This document shows positions 24,291 through 31,490 of a DNA stretch of 64,000 nucleotides, in pieces. Every line of letters begins with the position of its first letter. The stretch's first letter is position 1. The notes beneath the pieces were generated by a model, which saw only the letters and a list, made by a program, of their open reading frames with translations, made no database searches and was not told the DNA's origin. The stretch comes from Streptomyces ochraceiscleroticus. GTDB lineage: Bacteria > Actinomycetota > Actinomycetes > Streptomycetales > Streptomycetaceae. Both the position numbers and the translations under genes were made by a program. The stretch lies in assembly GCF_000720485.1 (NCBI RefSeq), contig NZ_JOAX01000006.1:189792-253791 (forward strand), read 5' to 3'.

Positions 24291-25220
24291 GTGGACAAGA
24301 CCATGACGATGCGGGAGGCCATCTCCTCCTTCGTCCATGACGGCGACACCGTCGCGCTCGAAGGCTTCACCCACCTCATCCCCACCGCCGCCGGGCACGA
24401 GATCATCCGGCAGGGCCGCCGCGACCTCACCGTGGTCCGGATGACCGCGGACATCGTCGTGGACCAGATGCTCGCCGCCGGCTGCGTCTCCCGCCTCGTC
24501 TCCTCCTTCGTCGGCAACTCTTCGGCGGGTTCGCTCGGTGAGCTGCGCCGCCGCGTCGAGAAGGCCGACCCCGAGCCGCTGGTCTTCGAGGAGTACAGCC
24601 ACTACGGCATGATCTGCCGCTACCTCGCGGGCGCCCAGCGACTGCCGTTCTACCCGCTGCGCTCGTACGGCGGCAGCGACCTGCCCGCGGTCAACGAGGG
24701 CCTGCGCAAGGTCACTTCGCCCTACCCGGGCCCGGACGACGAGCCCGAGCAGGTGTACGTCGTCCCGCCCGTCAACCCGGACGTGACGATCATTCACGCA
24801 CAGCGCGCCGACCGCAGCGGCAACACTCAGATCTGGGGCCTGACGGGCGTTCAGGCCGAGGCGGTCTACGCGGCGGACAAGGCGGTCGTGGTCGTCGAGG
24901 AGATCGTCGAGGACGAGGTCGTCCGCTCCGACCCCAACCGTACGGTGATCCCCGCCCACGCCGTGGACGCGGTCGTGGCCTGCCCCCGCGGCGCGCACCC
25001 CTCCTTCGCGCAGGGTTACTACGACCGCGACAACGCCTTCTACCGCGCCTGGTCCGGCATCAGCAAGGACCCCGACCGTCTCCAGGCGTGGCTGAAGGAG
25101 TGGGTGTACGACACCGCGGACCACGCGGAGTACGTCAGCAAGCTGGGCGAGGAGTTCTGGGACTCCCTCGCGGTCGGCGAGGCACTCAGCCTGCCGGTGA
25201 ACTACGGGAGGCGACTGTGA
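24291..25220 (+). CDS. CoA-transferase subunit A (CatI/PcaI-like)
   Basis: A 309-residue class I CoA-transferase alpha subunit. The opening MREAISSFVHDGDTVALEGF and THLIPTAAGHEIIRQG resemble CatI-type 3-oxoadipate CoA-transferase subunits. VNPDVTIIHAQRADRSGNTQ is the family's conserved central strand. It would move CoA from succinyl-CoA to a 3-oxoacid together with subunit B. GTG 24291 follows GAGGAGC. Its stop overlaps the start of the B subunit (GTGA). A hydroxyacyl-CoA dehydrogenase gene follows. The assignment to 3-oxoadipate is only by resemblance; other 3-oxoacids are possible. Confidence 0.87.
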   Translation: MDKTMTMREAISSFVHDGDTVALEGFTHLIPTAAGHEIIRQGRRDLTVVRMTADIVVDQMLAAGCVSRLVSSFVGNSSAGSLGELRRRVEKADPEPLVFEEYSHYGMICRYLAGAQRLPFYPLRSYGGSDLPAVNEGLRKVTSPYPGPDDEPEQVYVVPPVNPDVTIIHAQRADRSGNTQIWGLTGVQAEAVYAADKAVVVVEEIVEDEVVRSDPNRTVIPAHAVDAVVACPRGAHPSFAQGYYDRDNAFYRAWSGISKDPDRLQAWLKEWVYDTADHAEYVSKLGEEFWDSLAVGEALSLPVNYGRRL

Positions 25221-26017
25221 GCACCGAGAGCACTGTGACCACCGAGACCACTCACCCCACCGAAATGACCTCCTCCGAGCGGCTTTCCGTGGTCGCCTCG
25301 CGGGAACTGGCCGGGCGGCGGACCGTGTTCGCCGGGATCGGGCTGCCCACGCTCGCCGCTTCGCTCGCGCACCTCACGGTCGCGCCGCGGCTGGAGATCG
25401 TGTACGAGTCGGGCGTGTGCGGGGCACATCCCTCGCACCTTCCCGAGACCATCGCGGACGCGGTGCTGATCACCGGTGCCGAGGCGGTCCTGTCGATGCC
25501 CGCGCTCTTCGGGTACGTCCTGCAGGGCGGCCATATCGACGTCGGGTTCCTCGGCGCCGCGCAGATCGACAAGTGGGGGAATCTCAACACCTCCGTCATC
25601 GGCGACTGGGACGCGCCCAAGGTGCGGCTGCCCGGGTCCGGCGGCGCGGTCGAGGTGATGGCCAACTCCCGCGAGGTGTTCGTGGTGATGCGCCGTCACG
25701 ACCCGCGCTCCTTCACGGAGAAGCTGGACTTCTGCACCACGCCGGGCCCCGACCGCGCCCTGGAAGAGGGCGTGCGGCCGCTCGGCACGGGCGTCACCCG
25801 GGTCATCACCGAGCTGGGCATCCTCGCGCGCGAGGGGGTCGGCGAGGAGCTGAAGCTGGTCGCCGTGCACCCGGGCGTGACGGTGGATCAGGTACGCGAG
25901 AACACCGGCTGGGACCTCGCGGTCGCCGACACGGTGGAGACCGTACAGCCGCCCAGCGCCGAGGAGCTGCGCCTGCTGCGCGAGGATGTCGACCCGGACC
26001 GGGTGTACCTGCGCTGA
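25217..26017 (+). CDS. CoA-transferase subunit B (CatJ/PcaJ-like)
   Basis: A 266-residue beta subunit of the class I CoA-transferase. Visible family features are TVFAGIGLPTLAASLA, the catalytic-glutamate region EIVYESGVCGA, and IDVGFLGAAQIDKWGNLNTS. The first 20 residues are Thr/Glu-rich and outside the conserved domain. It starts at GTG 25217 inside the stop of subunit A, ensuring 1:1 synthesis. It forms an alpha2beta2-type enzyme with subunit A in the family. The nearest downstream gene, a 3-hydroxyacyl-CoA dehydrogenase, begins 165 bases on. Confidence 0.87.
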   Translation: MSTESTVTTETTHPTEMTSSERLSVVASRELAGRRTVFAGIGLPTLAASLAHLTVAPRLEIVYESGVCGAHPSHLPETIADAVLITGAEAVLSMPALFGYVLQGGHIDVGFLGAAQIDKWGNLNTSVIGDWDAPKVRLPGSGGAVEVMANSREVFVVMRRHDPRSFTEKLDFCTTPGPDRALEEGVRPLGTGVTRVITELGILAREGVGEELKLVAVHPGVTVDQVRENTGWDLAVADTVETVQPPSAEELRLLREDVDPDRVYLR

Positions 26018-26181
26018 CCGCGGTGGACAGCGCCCGGGGTGTGAGGCGCACGCCGGATTGTCAGTGGGTGGGAGTAGCTTCACGAGGAGTGTGGTGGAGG
26101 CGGGGGAGGGGGTCTCGATCACGGGACTCTCCTCATGGGGAGAGGGAGGGGCCCTGCCAAGGAACCAAGGGAGTATCTGAC

Positions 26182-27726
26182 GTGCGTATCAGGATCGTGG
26201 GCGCCGGTGTCATGGGCCGCGGCATCGCCCAGTGGGCCGCCACCGCCGGGCACACCGTCGAGCTGGGCGACATCCGTACGGAGGCGGTCGGCACGGCCAT
26301 GGACTTCGTCCGGGGCATGCTCGACCGGGCCGCCGCCAAGGGCCGGACGACCGAGCAGGAGGCGGCGGACACCCTCGCCCGCATCGTGCCGCTGGACTCC
26401 CCCTGGGCGCCCGGCGACGAGGTCGAGCTGGTCATCGAGGCCGCGCGGGAGGACCTGGACACGAAGGCCGAGGTGTTCGGGAAGCTGGCCGAGGCGCTGC
26501 CCGCGTCCACGGTCTTCGCGACCAACACCTCCTCCCTGTCGGTCACCGAGATCGCTGCGACGCTGGGTGACCCGTCGCGCCTGGCGGGCCTGCACTTCTT
26601 CAACCCCGTACCGCTGATGAAGATCGTGGAGGTGGTGCCGGGGGCGGCGACCCGTGCGGACATCCCGCCGCTCCTCGCCGAGCTGGTACGCGGGACGGGC
26701 CACCGCGCTGTGACCGTCGCCGACACCCCCGGCTTCCTCGTCAATCACGCCGGTCGTGGGCTGGTCACCGAGGCGCTGGCGCTGCTGGAGGAGACCGTCG
26801 CCGACGCGCCGGGCATCGACCGCATCGCCCGCGACGTACTCGGCCTGAAGATGGGCCCGTTCGAGCTGATGGACCTGACCGGGCTCGATGTGACCGCCGC
26901 GGTCATCGACACCATCTGGCACGGCTTCCGCCACTCCGACCGGCTCCGGCCCTCCTTCCTCACCCCGAACCGGGTGACCGCTGGCCTGCACGGCCGCAAG
27001 ACGGGCCGCGGCTGGTACGCGTACGGTCCCGAGGACCCGGCGCCGGCCGCCACGCCGGAGCCGCCCATCACCGGTGACGGCAAGCGGCCCGTGTGGGTGG
27101 CCGACACCGGCCCCGGCACCGAGGCGCTGCGCTCGGCACTCGCCACGGGAGGCGCGGTGCTCGACGACGGCGAACTCCCGGGTGACGGCTCGGTCGCCCT
27201 GGTGGCCACCTGGGGCACGACCGTCGCCGAGGCGGTGGCCGGGCTGAACCTGCCGCCGGCCCGCACCCTCGGCGTGGACCCGCTGTCGCTGCCCACCCGG
27301 CGCCGGGTGCTGGCGGCCACCCCGGCCACGGACCCGGAGGTCGCGGCGGACGCCCGCGCGGTGCTCGCGGCGCCCGGCGACGAGGCGGACGAGCCGCATG
27401 CCGTCAGCATCGTACGGGACACCGCGGGCTCCGTCGCGCAGCGGCTGCTCGCCTCGATCGTCTCGGTCGCGGCGTCCATCGCCGAGCGCGGCCTCGCCAC
27501 GCCCGCCGACATCGACACCGCCGTCACCACCGGGCTCGGCTATCCGCACGGCCCGCTCGCCTGGGGCGACACCATCGGCACGCCCCGCCTGCTCACCCTC
27601 CAGCAGGCACTGCACCGCACGACCGGCGATCCCCGCTACCGCCCCACCCGCTGGCTCACCGAGCGCGCCCAACTGGGCATGACCCTCACCGACCCGGGCA
27701 ACAGCCCCTTCCCGCAGGCCGGCTGA
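26182..27726 (+). CDS. 3-hydroxyacyl-CoA dehydrogenase (PaaH-like, two HCDH domains)
   Basis: A 514-residue NAD-dependent enzyme oxidising 3-hydroxyacyl-CoA to 3-oxoacyl-CoA. The Rossmann motif is VGAGVMGRGIAQWAA with an acidic residue (GD) after beta-2. The catalytic His-Glu region is LHFFNPVPLMKIVEVV. The first HCDH C-terminal domain includes TPGFLVNHAGRGLVTEALAL, and a second copy follows (residues about 400-510, GSVAQRLLASIVSVAASIAE). A linker of about 100 residues with GGAVLDDGELPGDG joins the two. The double-domain plan is that of PaaH/PaaC-type enzymes in phenylacetate and adipyl-CoA degradation. GTG 26182 has AAGGGAG eight bases upstream. Confidence 0.88.
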   Translation: MRIRIVGAGVMGRGIAQWAATAGHTVELGDIRTEAVGTAMDFVRGMLDRAAAKGRTTEQEAADTLARIVPLDSPWAPGDEVELVIEAAREDLDTKAEVFGKLAEALPASTVFATNTSSLSVTEIAATLGDPSRLAGLHFFNPVPLMKIVEVVPGAATRADIPPLLAELVRGTGHRAVTVADTPGFLVNHAGRGLVTEALALLEETVADAPGIDRIARDVLGLKMGPFELMDLTGLDVTAAVIDTIWHGFRHSDRLRPSFLTPNRVTAGLHGRKTGRGWYAYGPEDPAPAATPEPPITGDGKRPVWVADTGPGTEALRSALATGGAVLDDGELPGDGSVALVATWGTTVAEAVAGLNLPPARTLGVDPLSLPTRRRVLAATPATDPEVAADARAVLAAPGDEADEPHAVSIVRDTAGSVAQRLLASIVSVAASIAERGLATPADIDTAVTTGLGYPHGPLAWGDTIGTPRLLTLQQALHRTTGDPRYRPTRWLTERAQLGMTLTDPGNSPFPQAG

Positions 27727-27758
27727 GCCGGCCACAGGCCCCGCGCCTGCCCGCAGAC

Positions 27759-27810
27759 CGGCCGCGGCGCACCGACAATCACGCCCTGACTACCCGGTGC
27801 GCCGCGGCCG
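27759..27810. terminator. Bidirectional terminator between convergent genes
   Basis: CGGCCGCGGCGCACCG and its exact reverse complement form a 16-bp stem with a 20-base loop, 32 bases past the dehydrogenase stop and 47 bases before the convergent lipoprotein stop. Confidence 0.8.
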
Positions 27811-27857
27811 TTCGCCTCACGCACTCGCCATGCGGGCGGATACCCGCACAATGCCGG

Positions 27858-28418
27858 TCAGCAGGCGATGCCTTGTTGCCTCAGGTACTCGCACTGGGTC
27901 TCGCCGGAGGTCTTGCCCCCGTTGTAAGCACGCGGGTCCTTGTACCCGGGACCGACCGGCTCGTTCGTCTCGAAGACGCCGTCACCGTCGGCATCGCCAC
28001 CACCGGGAGCGATCTCCGCCCCTGCGGGCAGCCGGCATGCTGTCCGATCAGCGGGCTCCGTCGTGCACTGCTTCGGACCGTCCGCGCCGCCGGGTGAGGA
28101 CGGCTGTTGTTGCTGCGGTGCCTCTCCTGGCCGCGAGCCACTGGGCTGCGAGGAGGCCGGTCGCTTGTCGTGGGCAGCGGCTTCGGCCGCGGCAGCCCGC
28201 TCCTTCGCAGCAGCTCGGTCCTGTGCCGTGGCTTGGGCAGTGAGATGACGGGCGGCCTGCGCGTTCCAGGAGGCATACGGAGCGGACCAGGCAACACGGG
28301 TGTGTTGGTGCTGCGCTTCGTTGGACGTACCGCACGCGACGAGCGGAGCGGCAAGGACCATTCCTGCCAACACGTAGAGAGCAGTGGCAGCCATGGAGTG
28401 GGGCGATGAGGGAGACAT
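27858..28418 (-). CDS. Lipoprotein with an EF-hand-like/Excalibur-type calcium loop
   Basis: A 186-residue secreted lipoprotein. MSPSSPHSMAATALYVLAG and a hydrophobic core lead to a lipobox LVAC near residue 28, predicting attachment to the outer face of the membrane. An Ala/Arg/Lys/Glu-rich helical stretch (about 50-85) and a Ser/Pro/Gln linker (about 90-115) follow. The C-terminus holds DADGDGVFETNE, a DxDxDG calcium-binding loop, between cysteines that could form disulfides (CTTE, CRLP, CEYLRQQGIAC). ATG 28418 was chosen because the signal peptide starts there. It has no recognised catalytic domain; cell-surface or spore-coat roles are possible but unsupported. Confidence 0.75.
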   Translation of the reverse strand: MSPSSPHSMAATALYVLAGMVLAAPLVACGTSNEAQHQHTRVAWSAPYASWNAQAARHLTAQATAQDRAAAKERAAAAEAAAHDKRPASSQPSGSRPGEAPQQQQPSSPGGADGPKQCTTEPADRTACRLPAGAEIAPGGGDADGDGVFETNEPVGPGYKDPRAYNGGKTSGETQCEYLRQQGIAC

Positions 28419-28621
28419 GATGCGCTCTGTGGGCTCGCAGTTTTGAGTGATGTGCCGCATCCGAAGACCGGACAACAGTGTATGGCGATTTTGTCGGAAT
28501 AAGCGAGAGTAAGTCGGAATTACTAACGAGCCGGGCGAATCATCGAGGCGCCCCGCTCTCCGCACGAGCCATGACTGCGATCGCTTTCCCGTTACTCGGG
28601 ACCTGGCCGACTTTCCTTGTG

Positions 28622-28648
28622 CCACACCGTTGCGCGATCACGGTGTGG
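28622..28648. promoter_or_regulatory. Inverted repeat in the lipoprotein / ABC importer divergent promoter
   Basis: CCACACCGT and ACGGTGTGG are perfect 9-bp arms separated by 9 bases, 55 bases before the ABC ATPase start. Arm length and spacing suit a dimeric repressor site, although a hairpin function cannot be excluded. The surrounding gap (28419-28702, 284 bases) is noticeably AT-richer than the genes and holds no open gene. Confidence 0.55.
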
Positions 28649-28702
28649 TGACCAATCATGCTCAGCGAGTGATCTTCAGATCCCGCTGATCGGAGGGTGC
28701 CG

Positions 28703-29545
28703 GTGGCTGACGGGGACGACAGTGCGGCAGTGGAGCTGCGCGGCGTCACGATGACGTACCACGGCGCGGAGGGCGATTACACGGCCGTGCGGGAGGTGGA
28801 TCTGACAGTGGCTCCGGGACGGTTCGTCTCGGTCGTCGGGCCCACCGGATGCGGCAAGTCCACGGTGCTCAACGCCGTCGCCGGGCTGCGCGAGCCGTCC
28901 GCCGGGCAGGTACTGATCGGCGGCGAACCGCTGCGCGGCCTGAACCGCAGGGCCGGTTACATGTTCCAGCAGGACGCCCTGCTGCCCTGGAAGACCGTCG
29001 TGCAGAACGTGGCGTTCGGCCTCGAACTGTCCGGCGTGGAGGCCGAACGGCTGGCGCGGGCCCATGAGTGGGTCGTACGGGTCGGCCTGGCCGGCTTCGA
29101 GAACGCCTACCCGCACCAGCTCTCCGGCGGTATGCGCAAGCGCACGGCCGTCGCCCAGACCTGGATCGGCGACCCGGACATCCTGCTGATGGACGAGCCG
29201 TTCGGGGCGCTGGACGTGCAGACCCGGCAGATCATGGAGAACGAGCTGCTGACGCTGTGGACCGACAGCGGCAAGACCGTCCTCTTCGTCACCCACGACC
29301 TGGAGGAGGCGGTGTCGCTGTCGGACGAGGTGGTGCTGCTGTCAGCGGGCCCCGGCAGCGGCGTCGTCGGCCGCTATCCCGTCGATCTCCCCCGGCCGCG
29401 CGACCTGCTCGACATCAGGACCACGCCGCGCTTCACCGAGCTGTACGGCGCGATCTGGGCGGACTTGAGGAACGAGGTGATGAGGACCTATGAGCGCGCT
29501 TCCCACGGGACCGCGGGCGCCGGAGCTGTCCAAGACGCCGGCTGA
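28703..29545 (+). CDS. ABC importer ATPase (SsuB/TauB-like)
   Basis: A 280-residue nucleotide-binding subunit of a nitrate/sulfonate/taurine-type importer. Walker A is GPTGCGKST near residue 52. The Q-loop is FQQDALLPW, the signature LSGGMRKR, Walker B ILLMDEPFGALD and the switch histidine VTHDLEEA. The LPW after the Q-loop is typical of SsuB/TauB proteins. GTG 28703 is preferred over GTG 28697 because GGAGG ends six bases before it. It overlaps the permease gene by 56 bases. The partner binding protein is two genes downstream, so this is a complete three-gene importer. The substrate is not determined. Confidence 0.92.
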   Translation: MADGDDSAAVELRGVTMTYHGAEGDYTAVREVDLTVAPGRFVSVVGPTGCGKSTVLNAVAGLREPSAGQVLIGGEPLRGLNRRAGYMFQQDALLPWKTVVQNVAFGLELSGVEAERLARAHEWVVRVGLAGFENAYPHQLSGGMRKRTAVAQTWIGDPDILLMDEPFGALDVQTRQIMENELLTLWTDSGKTVLFVTHDLEEAVSLSDEVVLLSAGPGSGVVGRYPVDLPRPRDLLDIRTTPRFTELYGAIWADLRNEVMRTYERASHGTAGAGAVQDAG

Positions 29546-30374
29546 CACCGCGCCGTCCCGGTCCGCCGGGCCGCGGCGCCGCCGGACCGGCTGGACCGGC
29601 CGGGTGCGGCCCGCCGTGCTCACCGCGCAGCTCGGTCTCGCCGTACTGCTCGTCGCCGGCTGGGAGGTGGGCAGCCGTACGGGCGTCGTCGACCCGTTCT
29701 TCTTCAGCTCCCCCACCGCCGTCGCGGGCCGCATCGGGCAGTGGCTGGGCAGTGGCGAGATCGCCGGGCATCTGCTGACCACCCTGCTGGAGGCGGCGCT
29801 CGCGCTGGTCATCGGCGGGGTGCTGGGCCTGGGCATCGGCTTCCTGCTGGCCCGCGCCCGGACGCTGGCCGCCGTGCTCGATCCGTACATCAAGGTCCTC
29901 AACGCGCTGCCGCGGGTCGTGCTGGCGCCGATCTTCCTGCTCTGGTTCGGGCTCGGCATCTGGTCGAAGGTCGCCTTCGGCGTGACGCTGGTGTTCTTCA
30001 TCGTCTTCTTCAACACCTACCAGGGCGTACGGGAAGTGGACCGGGTGCTGGTCGACAACGCCCGGATGCTGGGTGCGAAGGAGAGCCAGCTCATCCGGCA
30101 CGTACTGCTGCCCAGCGCGATGTCGTGGATCTTCTCCAGCCTGCACACCAGCGTCGGCTTCGCGATCGTCGGCGCGGTGGTCGGCGAGTACCTCGGCGCC
30201 TCCGAAGGCATGGGCTATCTGATCGCGCAGGCGGAGGGGACGTTCGACACGACGGGCGTGTTCGCCGGGATGGTCGTGCTCTCCGTCGTGGTCGTGGCCA
30301 TCGATCTGCTCGTCAACCGCGTCGAACGCCGGCTGCTGCGCTGGCAGCCCGCCCGCGAGCGCACCCACGGCTGA
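29490..30374 (+). CDS. ABC importer permease (SsuC/TauC-like)
   Basis: A 294-residue membrane protein with about six transmembrane segments after a 40-residue basic cytoplasmic leader. The ATPase-contacting EAA loop is DNARMLGAKESQLIRHVLLP near residue 190, and LDPYIKVLNALPRVVLAPIF is the conserved region of sulfonate/nitrate permeases. It overlaps the 3' end of the ATPase gene by 56 bases in another frame, indicating translational coupling. Its stop lies 27 bases before the binding-protein gene. Confidence 0.92.
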   Translation: MSALPTGPRAPELSKTPADTAPSRSAGPRRRRTGWTGRVRPAVLTAQLGLAVLLVAGWEVGSRTGVVDPFFFSSPTAVAGRIGQWLGSGEIAGHLLTTLLEAALALVIGGVLGLGIGFLLARARTLAAVLDPYIKVLNALPRVVLAPIFLLWFGLGIWSKVAFGVTLVFFIVFFNTYQGVREVDRVLVDNARMLGAKESQLIRHVLLPSAMSWIFSSLHTSVGFAIVGAVVGEYLGASEGMGYLIAQAEGTFDTTGVFAGMVVLSVVVVAIDLLVNRVERRLLRWQPARERTHG

Positions 30375-30400
30375 CCCGTCCCCGTCCTTCAGGAGAGTTC

Positions 30401-31435
30401 ATGGCGCACCATCTTGTCCGTCGCCCGCTGCGCAGGGCCGTGGCCGCGGCGGCCTGCCTCGCCACGCTCGCCGCCGCCTCCGGCTGTTCGTCCGCCGGCG
30501 GGGGCGACGCCGTACGCATCGGTGTCGGCGGCCAGCCGCTGCTGGTCTACCTGCCCACCACGCTCGCCCAGCAGCTCGGTTACTACAAGAAGGAGGGTGT
30601 GCAGGTCAGGCTGGCGGACCTGCAGGGCGGGTCCAAGGCGCTGCAGGCGATGCAGGGCGGCAGCGTCGACGTGGTGAGCGGCTACTACGACCACACGATC
30701 CAGATGCAGGCCAAGCACAAGGACGTGGTGTCGTTCGTGAACATGCTGCGGTACCCGTCGCTGGTGCTGGCGGTCTCGCCCAAGGCGAGCAAGAAGATCG
30801 ACTCGGTCGACGACCTCAAGGGCGCCAAGGTCGGCGTGACAGCGCCCGGTTCCTCCACGGACTTCTTCCTCAAGAAGCTGCTGGCCGACCACGGCATGAA
30901 GGCCGACGCGGCGAGCGTCCAGGGCATCGGGGGCGACTCGACCGCGGTCGCGGCGATGGAGCAGGGCCGGGTGGACGCGGCCGTCATGCTCGACCCGGCC
31001 GTCTCCCAGCTCCAGAAGCGGGCCGGGGCGAAGCGGGTGAAGATCCTCACCGACACCCGCACCGAGCGGGGCGTCAAGGAGGACTTCGGCGTGTCCACCT
31101 ACCCCGCCGCCGTCCTGTACTCGGACCGCGACTGGCTGGAGGACCACCCCGACCAGGCGCGCAAGCTCGCGAAGGCGATCGTCCGGGCGCTGAAGTACAT
31201 CGACACCCACTCCGCCAAGGAGATCGCGGCCAAGATGCCCCGCAAGTACGCCGGTGACGACCCGGCGGTCTACGAGAAGGCCATCGCGCAGGCCAAGGAC
31301 GCCTATGCCAAGGACGGGCTGATCCGGCCCGACGGCGCGGCGGCGGTGCACAAGGTGCTGTCCGCCTTCACGCCGGAGATCGCGAAGGCCGATGTGGACC
31401 TGAAGAAGACTTACACCAATGAGTATCTGAAGTAG
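30401..31435 (+). CDS. ABC importer substrate-binding lipoprotein (SsuA/TauA/NMT1-like)
   Basis: A 344-residue lipoprotein. A signal segment ends in a lipobox ASGC near residue 29. The mature part begins VRIGVGGQPLLVYLPTTLAQ, and LADLQGGSKALQAMQGGSVD is typical of the NMT1/SsuA periplasmic-binding fold. It would capture a small organic ligand outside the membrane and deliver it to the permease. ATG 30401 has AGGAGAG at 8 bases. It is the last gene of the operon, followed by a hairpin. Absence of sulfonate mono-oxygenase genes means a sulfonate role is not supported by context. Confidence 0.9.
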   Translation: MAHHLVRRPLRRAVAAAACLATLAAASGCSSAGGGDAVRIGVGGQPLLVYLPTTLAQQLGYYKKEGVQVRLADLQGGSKALQAMQGGSVDVVSGYYDHTIQMQAKHKDVVSFVNMLRYPSLVLAVSPKASKKIDSVDDLKGAKVGVTAPGSSTDFFLKKLLADHGMKADAASVQGIGGDSTAVAAMEQGRVDAAVMLDPAVSQLQKRAGAKRVKILTDTRTERGVKEDFGVSTYPAAVLYSDRDWLEDHPDQARKLAKAIVRALKYIDTHSAKEIAAKMPRKYAGDDPAVYEKAIAQAKDAYAKDGLIRPDGAAAVHKVLSAFTPEIAKADVDLKKTYTNEYLK

Positions 31436-31451
31436 GGCAGTCCGGATGCTC

Positions 31452-31479
31452 GGGGGTGCTCTCGTACGAGGGCACCCCC
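31452..31479. terminator. Bidirectional hairpin between the ABC operon and the GH84 gene
   Basis: GGGGGTGC pairs with GCACCCCC around an inner CTCGTACGAG palindrome, giving a long stem with one mismatch. It lies 16 bases past the binding-protein stop and 11 bases before the convergent stop. Confidence 0.7.
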
Positions 31480-31490
31480 CGGGCCTCCGG

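Noticed and set aside
26120..26145. Small CTCTCC/GGAGAG hairpin before the hydroxyacyl-CoA dehydrogenase as a riboswitch or attenuator
   Set aside because: The stem is six bases with no supporting structure, as expected by chance in this purine-rich stretch.
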